From: an uncultured Clostridia bacterium | Lineage (GTDB): Bacteria > Bacillota > Clostridia > Oscillospirales > Acutalibacteraceae | Length of the DNA: 51,120 bases | Direction: 5' to 3' | Assembly: GCA_937876205.1 (NCBI GenBank) | Contig: CALEII010000038.1 | Coordinates: 1-51,120, forward strand | Shown here: piece by piece, positions 15,985 to 23,741 of the stretch | Position numbering within the stretch: the first letter of the stretch is position 1 | How the letters are laid out: each line of letters starts with the position of its first letter | Program-made: the position numbers and the translations under genes | The notes under the pieces: model-generated | The model's database searches: none | What the model saw: only the letters and a program-made list of their open reading frames with translations | Told to the model about the DNA's origin: nothing

Positions 15985-16637
15985 AAAAGTCAATTAAAAG
16001 GTATTTAAAAATTTATTTGTACATTTACATATTTACCACTATTGTTGTTTTTTTTATAAAAAACATTTTTAGTTTTGGTCAAGATGGCATATTGTTACAG
16101 GATAGTATAACAGTGCAAAATGTTATTGATGCATGTTTTTTTGCAGTAGGGCCTTCGATTTTTGAAATTAATATATTTAACAGATATATTTGGAAATTTG
16201 GTATTGTTCGAAAAATCTTTTCTATTAATATACCTTATATTTCTGGCAGATGGGAAGGTACTTTATTATCAACTTATACACAGCATAATAAAAAGCATAA
16301 AATAGTTATAGAAATTAGCCAAACACTTACTAAAACAACTGTTTGGTATTATGACGAAAATGCGATTACTCACAGTATAATTGCTGATACGGTGTTGGAT
16401 GAGGAAGGTGGACCACCTAAGGTGTTGTGTGTGTACGATAATAATCCTATCGTAAACAAACATTCTGGCCTACAAAGACATATTGGTGTTATGGAATTAT
16501 ATGTACTTTCAGAAGAAAACAAAATAAAAGGAATTTACTTTAATAATCCCGTTCAAAAAAACACCTACGGTGAGATTGATGTGAATTTTATCTCAAGGAA
16601 AAGATTAAAAATATTTAAGCCAAATATAAAAAAATAA
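15981..16637 (+). CDS. Two-TM beta-rich membrane protein, Cap15 / S-2TMbeta-like effector
   Basis: A 218-residue membrane protein. Two hydrophobic helices lie at ~11-31 and ~46-66, followed by a beta-strand-rich domain (~85-215) that opens with YISGRWEGTLLSTY and later has KIKGIYFNN and GEIDVNFISR. This layout and the GxWxG opening match the SMODS-associating 2TM beta-rich effectors (Cap15) of CBASS, whose beta-barrel binds a cyclic nucleotide and which then disrupt the inner membrane. No CD-NTase is encoded nearby, so the activating ligand is unknown. Overlap with the HD gene is four bases. Family assignment is by eye, with moderate confidence. Confidence 0.65.
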   Translation: MKKSIKRYLKIYLYIYIFTTIVVFFIKNIFSFGQDGILLQDSITVQNVIDACFFAVGPSIFEINIFNRYIWKFGIVRKIFSINIPYISGRWEGTLLSTYTQHNKKHKIVIEISQTLTKTTVWYYDENAITHSIIADTVLDEEGGPPKVLCVYDNNPIVNKHSGLQRHIGVMELYVLSEENKIKGIYFNNPVQKNTYGEIDVNFISRKRLKIFKPNIKK

Positions 16638-16648
16638 GGATTGGTTGT

Positions 16649-17347
16649 GTGGATTACTCAAAAATATATAAGGCTGTTTCGCCATCAGTGGTCAATGTAG
16701 TACAACTAAACGCTAATAGTATTTTTTGTTCCACTGCAAGTGGAGTTTTAATTGAGGATGGTTCAAAAATTCTTACATGTTTTCATTGCGTTGATGCAAA
16801 TTCAAGAAATGGAATCCTTATGGACAAATCCAAAGGATTAGTCCAATTGGCTACTATTATTTTTTCTAATAAAGATAACGACATTGCTGTACTAGATGCT
16901 GGAAAACCCATTGGCCTCCCTGCAACTCTTGTTAGTTCAGCAAACTTAGAAATTGGTAATGAGATTTTTACAATAGGTTTTCCCTACTCAATTGAAAGCG
17001 AAAAAACATTAACAACAGGTAATATTGCCGCATTTGAAAGCGGACTAATAAAAATAGATACTTCTGTAAATAATGGTAATTCAGGAGGTCCACTATTTAA
17101 CAAAAATGGTGAAGTAGTTGGTATTGTAAATGCTAAATTAGGATCTTTGTCTAAATTTTTAGACAATATTGAAAAAGCAAAACCGCAGGCATTTATGCAA
17201 ATCGGTGGAATTGATCCTGTTCAAACTATTCAACAAATGTTGCGAGAAATGAAACAGAATCTAAATTTAGGAATTGGTTATGCTATTCCGTCTGACACTA
17301 TATCACACCTTTCTCCATTGGTGAAATCTCTTATAACAACACAATAA
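16649..17347 (+). CDS. Trypsin-like serine protease (HtrA-type fold, no PDZ)
   Basis: A 232-residue protease of the trypsin-like peptidase family. The triad is His46 (TCFHCVD), Asp78 (NKDNDIAVL) and Ser145 (GNSGGPLF). It has no signal peptide, no TM helix and no PDZ domain, so it should act in the cytoplasm, unlike DegP/HtrA. Such stand-alone proteases occur as effector modules in bacterial conflict systems. The start is GTG; AAGGA of its ribosome site overlaps the previous stop codon, so it is coupled to the membrane-effector gene. Last gene before a strong terminator. Confidence 0.8.
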   Translation: MDYSKIYKAVSPSVVNVVQLNANSIFCSTASGVLIEDGSKILTCFHCVDANSRNGILMDKSKGLVQLATIIFSNKDNDIAVLDAGKPIGLPATLVSSANLEIGNEIFTIGFPYSIESEKTLTTGNIAAFESGLIKIDTSVNNGNSGGPLFNKNGEVVGIVNAKLGSLSKFLDNIEKAKPQAFMQIGGIDPVQTIQQMLREMKQNLNLGIGYAIPSDTISHLSPLVKSLITTQ

Positions 17348-17360
17348 ATAAACTAAAAAA

Positions 17361-17402
17361 AGAGAGAAACCTGAAATCAATCAAGTTTCTCTCAATTTTT
17401 TT
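17361..17402 (+). terminator. Strong terminator closing the five-gene operon
   Basis: GAGAGAAAC (17362-17370) pairs with GTTTCTCTC (17385-17393), followed by AATTTTTTTT. This also marks the right edge of the A+T-rich island. Confidence 0.85.
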
Positions 17403-17457
17403 GTCTTAACCGTGCCAAATAGGTGTTTTTAAATTACTTCCTTATCACTCATTGGCA

Positions 17458-18288
17458 TTACCCCGCGAATATTTTTTTTGCATCATTATAGCCTTTGTTG
17501 TAATACGGTGTGAGCTTTCTGCTGTCTGTCGTAATCATATTCAGTCCTTTGTCATTGTCGGGTGATATAAGCACAGCTTTGCCTTCTTCTATATACTTAT
17601 CAAGCATATCAAGCTGACTGTTGTATATAATAGGTCTGTTTTTCATAAGCTCAAGCACTTTAGGTGTGTCGGCAAGAAACGGCTTCATCAGTGATGAAAA
17701 TTCCCTCTTTTTCCGCAGTGCAGGACGGGGGATGATTACATACACCTTGTCGCAGCCGAGCTCAATTGCTTTTTCTACGGGGATAGGTGCCGCAACTCCG
17801 CCGTCTACATATCTTCTGCCGTTGTGCTCAAAGGGTTTGCAGGCAACAGGCATTGCACATGAAGCCTTTATTGCCCACAGGTCGTCCTTGATTATATTTT
17901 CCCTGTCAAGATATTCGGCTTTACCTGTGTCTGCATTTGTGACAACAGTCAGAAAACCGGATTGAGTTTTTTTATATTCATCAAAGTCCAGAGGGCATTC
18001 GCCGTCTGAATCCGAGAGTGTGGAATATATATAGTCAAGATTGAAATATGAGCCGTTTTTTCTCATATTGTCAAAGCTCATATATTCTTTGCGTGATGAG
18101 AACTCAGCGTAAAAACGGTAAGTTCTGCCACGCTGTTTTGCAAGGTATGACACAAGATTTGCGCTGCCTGCTGAAACACCTATACACAGGTCAAAGGTTA
18201 TGTCATTATCAATAAAATAGTCAAGCACGCCCGCACCGTAGATATCACGCATACCTCCGCCGACATCAATAATACCTGTCAAAGTCAA
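17458..18288 (-). CDS. Patatin-like phospholipase (RssA/YjjU type)
   Basis: A 276-residue patatin-fold lipase. The oxyanion stretch is GGGMR (10-14), the nucleophile is Ser39 in GVSAG, and Asp162 in VDGG completes the dyad. It probably hydrolyses membrane lipid acyl esters in the cytoplasm. Its ATG overlaps the stop of radC by four bases, so they are co-transcribed. It is the first gene right of the island and shows the higher-GC codon use of the core genome. A role in defence, as for some CBASS patatins, is unlikely given its partners. Confidence 0.85.
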   Translation of the reverse strand: MTLTGIIDVGGGMRDIYGAGVLDYFIDNDITFDLCIGVSAGSANLVSYLAKQRGRTYRFYAEFSSRKEYMSFDNMRKNGSYFNLDYIYSTLSDSDGECPLDFDEYKKTQSGFLTVVTNADTGKAEYLDRENIIKDDLWAIKASCAMPVACKPFEHNGRRYVDGGVAAPIPVEKAIELGCDKVYVIIPRPALRKKREFSSLMKPFLADTPKVLELMKNRPIIYNSQLDMLDKYIEEGKAVLISPDNDKGLNMITTDSRKLTPYYNKGYNDAKKIFAG

Positions 18289-19037
18289 TTCACCTCTGCA
18301 GCATATGAATTTTCAATGTTATATGTATCCTCTGCAATAAACAGTGAAGAGAATTTCTCACTGGTGGCAAATGAGAAGCAATCATTCTCACTTATTATAA
18401 TATGGTTTGCAAGTCTTGCGTGAATGGAATACAGAAGACGTGCGATTTCTGATGTGACTTCAATATCTGCCCTTGACGGTGCACACACTCCGCCGGGGTG
18501 ATTGTGGGCTAATATAACCTGAGTTGCGTTGCAGAGAATAACCTCGTGAACAATCTTTCTGGTGTCAACCTGCGTGAAATCAGATGCACCTTCACTGATT
18601 GTGACAGTTCTCAGGATTTTGCCGGCATTGTTAAGGCACAGCATAATGAGTGCTTCTGTCTTTCTTGTGTTGAAATAAGGTCTGAGATATTTTACGCAGT
18701 CGTCAATGTCTGAGATGTATTTCATTTCGGCAGTTTTGTTTTTCAGGTATACATTCATAAGCTCAGGTATCATTTTGATGAGAACTGCTGTGTTTTCACC
18801 AATGCCTTTTGTCTGAATAAGTGCATCATAGGGAGCATCCAGAACTGCATTGAGTGAGCCGAAACGGTCTATCAGTCTGTGCGCAAGCTCATTTGTGTCC
18901 TGCCTCGGGGTGGAGTAGAACAGCAGCATTTCAAGAATATTATGCTCAGGAAAGCTGTCAAAACTGCCGTCCTTCAGGAATTTTTCTCTGACTCTCTGTC
19001 TGTGTCCTTCGTGGGGATTTTTTTCTTTCACTGCCAT
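18285..19037 (-). CDS. radC: RadC-family JAB domain protein
   Basis: A 250-residue RadC protein. The N-terminal UPF0758 helical part includes GIGENTAVLIKM (helix-hairpin-helix-like), and the C-terminal MPN+/JAMM domain has the metal motif HNHPGGVCAPSRAD. Despite the name, a direct repair role is not established for the family. The ATG at 19037 is preferred because AAGGAGG lies seven bases upstream; two codons in front of it belong to the leader. It leads a two-gene operon with the patatin gene, after a terminator that ends the preceding transcript. Confidence 0.9.
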   Translation of the reverse strand: MAVKEKNPHEGHRQRVREKFLKDGSFDSFPEHNILEMLLFYSTPRQDTNELAHRLIDRFGSLNAVLDAPYDALIQTKGIGENTAVLIKMIPELMNVYLKNKTAEMKYISDIDDCVKYLRPYFNTRKTEALIMLCLNNAGKILRTVTISEGASDFTQVDTRKIVHEVILCNATQVILAHNHPGGVCAPSRADIEVTSEIARLLYSIHARLANHIIISENDCFSFATSEKFSSLFIAEDTYNIENSYAAEVN

Positions 19038-19054
19038 TACCACACCTCCTTATA

Positions 19055-19085
19055 TATAAAAAGCAGTTACCGTGAAAGTAACTGC
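19055..19085 (-). terminator. Terminator after the 190-residue hypothetical gene
   Basis: GCAGTTAC (19063-19070) and GTAACTGC (19078-19085) pair perfectly around a 7-base loop; on the minus strand TTTTTATAT follows. Confidence 0.8.
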
Positions 19086-19092
19086 CTTAAGC

Positions 19093-19665
19093 TTATTGTG
19101 AAAAATCAACGCATCCGATTGCTTTTCTGTAGTTTTCAAGGCTTGTAACGAAGACATTTTTGCCGTAACAGAACAGAGTCTCATTATCGTCATCATCGCA
19201 CAGAACAGCAAATGTCTTACCTATGACATCTGCATCAACATCTTTGAGATTTATATTCATATAATAGAATGAAAACGCAGTTGATGCCAGAAGATTGTTG
19301 TAAAGCTCGGGAGAATCCTCTGTGAGTGTGTCATAAAGGTTTGATATTGCCGTTGTGGACAGAATGGGGTCGTGAAGGAAAGTATTGAGTGCGTATTCTG
19401 CCGTAAAAACAGAAAGAATAATTGCCTGATCTTTGATTCTTCTGTCAATATCAGATAAACCGCAGCATTTAGCCATATTCCACAGCTCTTCTTTTTCTGC
19501 CGCCTCGTGGAATGAATCTGCAATTATCTTGCCGAGTCTGTTTGCCTTCTGCAGGTTGCCTGAAATTACCTGACGCTTCATTTCGTCTGCAAGAACAACC
19601 GGCTCAGCCTGACTTGCAGGCTTTATAGGCGAAAAAATCTTGATATCATAATCTTCGTTGTGCAT
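19093..19665 (-). CDS. Conserved hypothetical protein, helical
   Basis: A 190-residue acidic, alpha-helical, soluble protein with no signal peptide or membrane segment and no recognised motif. Helical stretches at ~25-60 (EMKRQVISGNLQKANRLGK) and ~75-120 suggest a bundle; a run of five acidic residues lies near 160. It starts after GGGAG, 26 bases downstream of the PHP-phosphoesterase gene, so the two are probably one transcript that ends at the hairpin at 19063-19085. I do not recognise the family and assign no function. Confidence 0.7.
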   Translation of the reverse strand: MHNEDYDIKIFSPIKPASQAEPVVLADEMKRQVISGNLQKANRLGKIIADSFHEAAEKEELWNMAKCCGLSDIDRRIKDQAIILSVFTAEYALNTFLHDPILSTTAISNLYDTLTEDSPELYNNLLASTAFSFYYMNINLKDVDADVIGKTFAVLCDDDDNETLFCYGKNVFVTSLENYRKAIGCVDFSQ

Positions 19666-19691
19666 TTATATACTCCCGTCATTTATGCCTG

Positions 19692-20588
19692 TCAGCCGTT
19701 AGAAACTGTTTTTTCTCTTTCGGCTTCAAGCTGTGCTTCTAATTTTTTCTGTTGTCTTTTTATTTTTGTTTTATAATTGAGAAGCTCCGTCAGCTGCTGC
19801 TTGGGTGTTGAGTAGTCACCTATTGACCATACTCCGTGGTTATACATACCGTGGAAGTCACTGCCGCCCGTCATAAGGAGCTTGTTCTTTTTTGCTATTG
19901 CAATAAGTCTTTCTTCTGTTTCTTTTGTTGCTGTGGGGTGCCAGACCTCGACGCCGTTAAGCCCTGCTGCGATAAGATCATCAAGAATGTCAAAATTATC
20001 GTAAAGTGCAGGGTGGGCGAGAACTGAGATTCCGCCTGCCTCTCTGATTTCGTTTATTACCTCAAACACGTCTGCAAAGCTGGGCTGAACGTAAATATTG
20101 CCTGATTCACTGCAGAAAAGCTCATTGTAAAGGTCACCGTAAATTGACATTGTGTAGCCACACTGCATAAGTGCGTGCATAATGTGCTGCTTGAAGAGGT
20201 TTGTTGAGCCCTGTGCACATCTCATAATAAGCTCTTGCGAAACGGGGAAGCGTTTTGCAGTTTTGAGAAGCATAAACTGGCTTGCTCTTTTTCTTGAAGC
20301 AGAATTCTTGTGGCAAAGTCCCTCAATTCTGTCAGGGCTGTCAAAAAGATATGCAAGAATATGCACATTTTTGCCGTGTTTTGAATCGTATGCAGAAAGC
20401 TCAACGCCCGGTATGACCCTGACACCGTTTCTTTCACCTATTATCTTTGCTCTGACTGTGCCTGCAAGGCAGTCGTGGTCAGTGATTGCGATGGTTTCAA
20501 CGCCTTTCTTCGCAGCAAGAGCAATGAGTTCTTCCAATCCTAAAGTTCCGTCAGACAGCTTGGTGTGACAGTGTAAATCGCCGATCAA
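19692..20588 (-). CDS. PHP-domain phosphoesterase (YciV/TrpH-like)
   Basis: A 298-residue PHP metal-dependent phosphoesterase. Metal-site motifs are DLHCHTKLSDG (4-14), TDHDC (~37), PGVELSA (~60), LAHPAL (~190) and GSDFHG (~240). Relatives such as E. coli YciV hydrolyse 3',5'-nucleoside bisphosphates and trim RNA 5' ends, which is the likely activity. The start is TTG at 20588, with GGGAGGA eight bases upstream. The C-terminal ~40 residues are a Lys/Glu-rich helix typical of Clostridial members. Confidence 0.8.
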   Translation of the reverse strand: MIGDLHCHTKLSDGTLGLEELIALAAKKGVETIAITDHDCLAGTVRAKIIGERNGVRVIPGVELSAYDSKHGKNVHILAYLFDSPDRIEGLCHKNSASRKRASQFMLLKTAKRFPVSQELIMRCAQGSTNLFKQHIMHALMQCGYTMSIYGDLYNELFCSESGNIYVQPSFADVFEVINEIREAGGISVLAHPALYDNFDILDDLIAAGLNGVEVWHPTATKETEERLIAIAKKNKLLMTGGSDFHGMYNHGVWSIGDYSTPKQQLTELLNYKTKIKRQQKKLEAQLEAEREKTVSNG

Positions 20589-20721
20589 AAAAGTATCCTC
20601 CCAAAGAAAGTTGCATAAAAATGCAAAAACTCTCTCAATATAACTTACCTATATTCTACTACCTTTTTTTTGAATTTTCAAGAGTTTACAATCAAAAAAA
20701 ATAAAATATTTGATTTAGTTA

Positions 20722-20750
20722 TTGTATAAAAAATGTATTTATGCTAAAAT
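20722..20750 (+). promoter_or_regulatory. Extended -10 promoter of the fucose mutarotase gene
   Basis: TTGTAT (20722-20727), a 17-base spacer, and TGC-TAAAAT (-10 at 20745-20750), 29 bases before the start codon. Confidence 0.55.
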
Positions 20751-20779
20751 CACATTATATTGTTTAAGGAGAGATAAAA

Positions 20780-21208
20780 ATGCTTAAAAATGTTCCTTCA
20801 ATTATTTCACCGGAGCTTCTGAAGATTCTTCACGAAATGGGTCACAGCGATGAAATTGTTATCGGCGACGGTAATTTCCCTGCTGCATCAAATGCAAAGA
20901 GACTTGTCCGTGCAGACGGTCACGGTGTTCCTGAGCTTCTTGATGCTGTTCTTCAGCTTTTCCCGCTTGATACTTATGTTGAAGCACCCGTTATGCTTAT
21001 GCAGGTAACACCCGGTGACGATGTTGACCCTGTTATCTGGAAAGAATACAGAAAAATCGTTGATAAGCATCAGGATGATGTCAAGTTTGAAGAGATTGAA
21101 AGATTTGCGTTCTATGAGAGAGCAAGAAATGCTTATGCAATCGTTGCTACAGGTGAAAGTGCACTTTATGCAAATGTAATACTCAAAAAAGGCGTAGTCA
21201 AGCAATAA
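20780..21208 (+). CDS. RbsD/FucU-family sugar mutarotase
   Basis: A 142-residue RbsD/FucU protein, which interconverts alpha and beta anomers of fucose or ribose. Typical features are a GHSDEIVIGDGNFP segment (21-34), where the His and Asp are active-site residues, an EAPVMLMQV strand (~68-76) and FYERARNAYAIVATGE near the end. The FYER-AR pattern fits FucU more than RbsD. It follows AAGGAGAG. Its TAA falls inside the terminal hairpin of a dispersed repeat, which may act as its 3' end. No fucose catabolic genes are adjacent. Confidence 0.8.
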   Translation: MLKNVPSIISPELLKILHEMGHSDEIVIGDGNFPAASNAKRLVRADGHGVPELLDAVLQLFPLDTYVEAPVMLMQVTPGDDVDPVIWKEYRKIVDKHQDDVKFEEIERFAFYERARNAYAIVATGESALYANVILKKGVVKQ

Positions 21209-21388
21209 TTTATCGCTGTGCGATAAATTATTGTAATTGAAAATTTAAAATTGAAAGTTGAAAATGAAGGTGGTTTTCCTTCGGAAAACATTATATAGAG
21301 CGTAGCGGAAAAGTGCGAAGCACTTCCGACACTTTCCATTTTCCATTTTCAATTTTCCATTCGAGCTCTGCTCGACAAATTCTGATTT
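21203..21388 (+). repeat. Dispersed MITE-like repeat, copy 1
   Basis: About 185 bases starting with the hairpin CAATAATTTATCGC / GCGATAAATTATTG (21203-21233), then a conserved body with internal hairpins (TTTTCCTTCGGAAAA; AAGTGCGAAGCACTT) and ending with CGAGCTCTGCTCGACAAATT. Near-identical bodies occur at 33420-33597 and, inverted, at 41049-41242. It fills the gap between fucU and the dCMP deaminase gene. Confidence 0.85.
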
Positions 21389-21402
21389 GAAAGGATTTTT
21401 TT

Positions 21403-21900
21403 ATGTCAAAGAGAACTGACTATATTTCATGGGATGAGTATTTTATGGGGATTGCCGTTCTTTCAGCTAAACGAAGCAAGGACCCCAATACGCAGGTAGG
21501 AGCCTGCATTGTGAATTCAAATAACAAAATAATGTCTGTCGGCTATAACGGGTTTCCCGTGGGCTGTGATGATGACATTTTTCCCTGGGAGCGTACAGGC
21601 GATGAGCTTGAGACAAAATACGCCTATGTGTGCCACGCAGAGCTGAATGCAATCCTCAATAACAGAGGTGCAAATCTTGAGGACTGCCGTATATATGTTA
21701 CTCTTTTTCCCTGCAACGAGTGTGCAAAGGCTATTATTCAGTCAGGCATTAAAGAGGTTGTGTATATTTCAGATAAATATGCGATGACAAAGGGCACAAT
21801 AGCATCAAAAAAGATGTTTGATGCCTCAGGGATAAAGCTTCGTTGCCTTAAGCCTGCAACAGATGAAATTGTTTTATCATTAAGATTAGAGGATATGTAA
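21403..21900 (+). CDS. comEB: dCMP deaminase (ComEB-like)
   Basis: A 165-residue zinc deaminase that converts dCMP to dUMP for thymidylate synthesis. The zinc and catalytic motifs are CHAELNAIL (~77-85, His and proton-shuttle Glu) and PCNECAK (~103-109, two Cys). DPNTQVGA near the N-terminus is the family signature. It starts after AAAGGA, just past the dispersed repeat, and its stop is one base from the next gene, so they are co-transcribed. Confidence 0.9.
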   Translation: MSKRTDYISWDEYFMGIAVLSAKRSKDPNTQVGACIVNSNNKIMSVGYNGFPVGCDDDIFPWERTGDELETKYAYVCHAELNAILNNRGANLEDCRIYVTLFPCNECAKAIIQSGIKEVVYISDKYAMTKGTIASKKMFDASGIKLRCLKPATDEIVLSLRLEDM

Positions 21901-21901
21901 A

Positions 21902-23509
21902 ATGGAAAAACCAATCAGAGGCTCGGCACAGCTGCCTGACCATATTATGGTAAGCATCAACGGTGATGCTTGTACACAGATGGCTGTTACCTGGCGAACA
22001 AGCACAGACATAGATAATGGTTATGTGCTTTACAGAACAGCAGAGGGCGAAGCTGTTCGCTGCGATGCAACAAAAGATCTTTTTGTCAGTGATATAGATG
22101 AAAGCCATATTTTCTCGGCTCTTCTTACGGGGCTTAATCCCGACACTGAATATTATTACACATGCGGTGACGATACATACAGAAGTGAAGAATATTCCTT
22201 CCGGACTTCTCCCGAAAATCTGACAAAATTCAAATTTATCTGTGTATCTGACCAGCAGAAGGGTGAACCTTTTGACTGCCCCGATTATTCTTACTTTCAT
22301 AACTTTGTTGAAAAGGTGCTCAAGGAGAATCCCGATGTGAGATTTATTCTTACCGGCGGTGATAACACAGACTGCGGTCAGCACGAGGTTCAGTGGAACG
22401 GTGCATTCAGCGGTCTTAAGGGAATTTGTGAATCAACACCCGTTATGATGACTCTCGGCAATCACGATAACCGTGGTTTTAAGGATTACAGAAACGGTAT
22501 CGGCAGATATTATTCCGAGCCTGCCGAATTCTTCGGCAAGCAGTTCAAGGGCGCATACCCCTATAACGGTCCTGAAGACTGGAAGACTGAAAACTATATG
22601 TTTGAATACGGTAATGTCCGTTTCTGTGTCCTTGGCGTGAACGGTCCCGAGGATGTGAACGACTGGGTGCTTGAAACTCTTAAGGATTGCGACAAGACCT
22701 GGAAAATCGGCTCATATCATTTCCCCATCTGTTATTCGGGCACTGATTGTCAGAATTATGACGCATATCCCGTTATGACCGAGGCTTTTGAGTCATTTGA
22801 TCTTGTGTTCTCAGGTCACGAGCATAATTTCTCAAGAAGCTTCCCCCTGAAGCAAGAAAATCTTTATGACAGACCTTCTCAGGGTACAATACACTATATG
22901 CTCGGCAACAGCGGTGCAAACCCTCCCGGCTCAAGAACAGTTTCAAAGGTATGGCACGCAGCCTTCTATCCTCAGGAGGTTCATCAGGGAATGGTTGCAA
23001 TCGTTGAGGTTGACGGCAACAAGATGACTCTTACCTCAGTGCTTGAGGACGGCAGAATTGCTGACAGATGCACAATTGATAAGGATAAGGATGAAATCAC
23101 TCCTTATGCAATAGCTCCCGAATTCAGGTGCACAAGAATGATGTTCAAGGGTATGGAGCTGGGACTTATGAATTCTCACACTCCCTGTATGAATAAGGAC
23201 GGCATATGGTATGCACCTCTTGCCACGCTTGTGAATTTTGTGGGCGGTTATGTCTTAAAAGAAAAAGGCAAAATGACACTTTCCGTTTACGGCCATACAG
23301 CCACATTCTTTGAGGACAGCGACATTGCAGAGGCTGACGGTAAGGAATTCAGACTGCCTGCAAAGGTTGTCAGAGGAGCAAGAGAACAGCTTTATGTTCC
23401 CTGTGACGGTTGCCACGCATTTGAAATGCGCTGGGCGTATGCAGACAGAAATAACTTTATTTCTTTTGAGCACGAAAGTGAAGATAAGCCTGTGACTGTT
23501 CAGCCGTAA
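21902..23509 (+). CDS. Purple acid phosphatase-like metallophosphoesterase, cytoplasmic
   Basis: A 535-residue protein with an N-terminal fibronectin-like PAP domain (~10-95, WRTSTDIDNGYVLYRT) and a calcineurin-like phosphoesterase core: CVSDQQKG (~115), GGDNTDCG (~156), GNHDN (~187), SYHFP (~270) and SGHEHNFSRS (~301-310). The C-terminal ~130 residues include APLATLVNFVGGYVL, which resembles stalk domains. No signal peptide is visible, unlike the second copy at 26374. The start lies one base after the dCMP deaminase stop, implying coupling. The substrate is unknown. Confidence 0.8.
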   Translation: MEKPIRGSAQLPDHIMVSINGDACTQMAVTWRTSTDIDNGYVLYRTAEGEAVRCDATKDLFVSDIDESHIFSALLTGLNPDTEYYYTCGDDTYRSEEYSFRTSPENLTKFKFICVSDQQKGEPFDCPDYSYFHNFVEKVLKENPDVRFILTGGDNTDCGQHEVQWNGAFSGLKGICESTPVMMTLGNHDNRGFKDYRNGIGRYYSEPAEFFGKQFKGAYPYNGPEDWKTENYMFEYGNVRFCVLGVNGPEDVNDWVLETLKDCDKTWKIGSYHFPICYSGTDCQNYDAYPVMTEAFESFDLVFSGHEHNFSRSFPLKQENLYDRPSQGTIHYMLGNSGANPPGSRTVSKVWHAAFYPQEVHQGMVAIVEVDGNKMTLTSVLEDGRIADRCTIDKDKDEITPYAIAPEFRCTRMMFKGMELGLMNSHTPCMNKDGIWYAPLATLVNFVGGYVLKEKGKMTLSVYGHTATFFEDSDIAEADGKEFRLPAKVVRGAREQLYVPCDGCHAFEMRWAYADRNNFISFEHESEDKPVTVQP

Positions 23510-23741
23510 TTCATCGAAGGCAAAAAATGTGACATTTTTTTGATAAATCAGACTGAATATTTAATAAATTGTTCACACGGCTATATACAAAAAAATAACT
23601 TTATCTGCTATAATCGTGCAAGATGGTTGTGAAAGACTTAATAAATCTTAATTTTCAAGGTTTTTTTAAGCTTTTGCGGTTATCTTGCGTTTTGATTATA
23701 TATTTGTGTTGTAAATTATACCATTTTGTTGGAGGATAAAT

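Noticed and set aside
12521..17347. Calling the five-gene operon CBASS because of the Cap15-like protein
   Set aside because: No CD-NTase, ubiquitin-like conjugation, HORMA or TRIP13 gene was found in the window; the name would claim a mechanism not supported here.
17403..17457. Attachment site at the right edge of the island
   Set aside because: No matching direct repeat was found at the left part of the window and no tRNA gene is present; the boundary is seen only from codon use and gene content.
17458..18288. Patatin lipase as a sixth member of the defence operon
   Set aside because: It is on the opposite strand, coupled to radC, and has core-type codon use.
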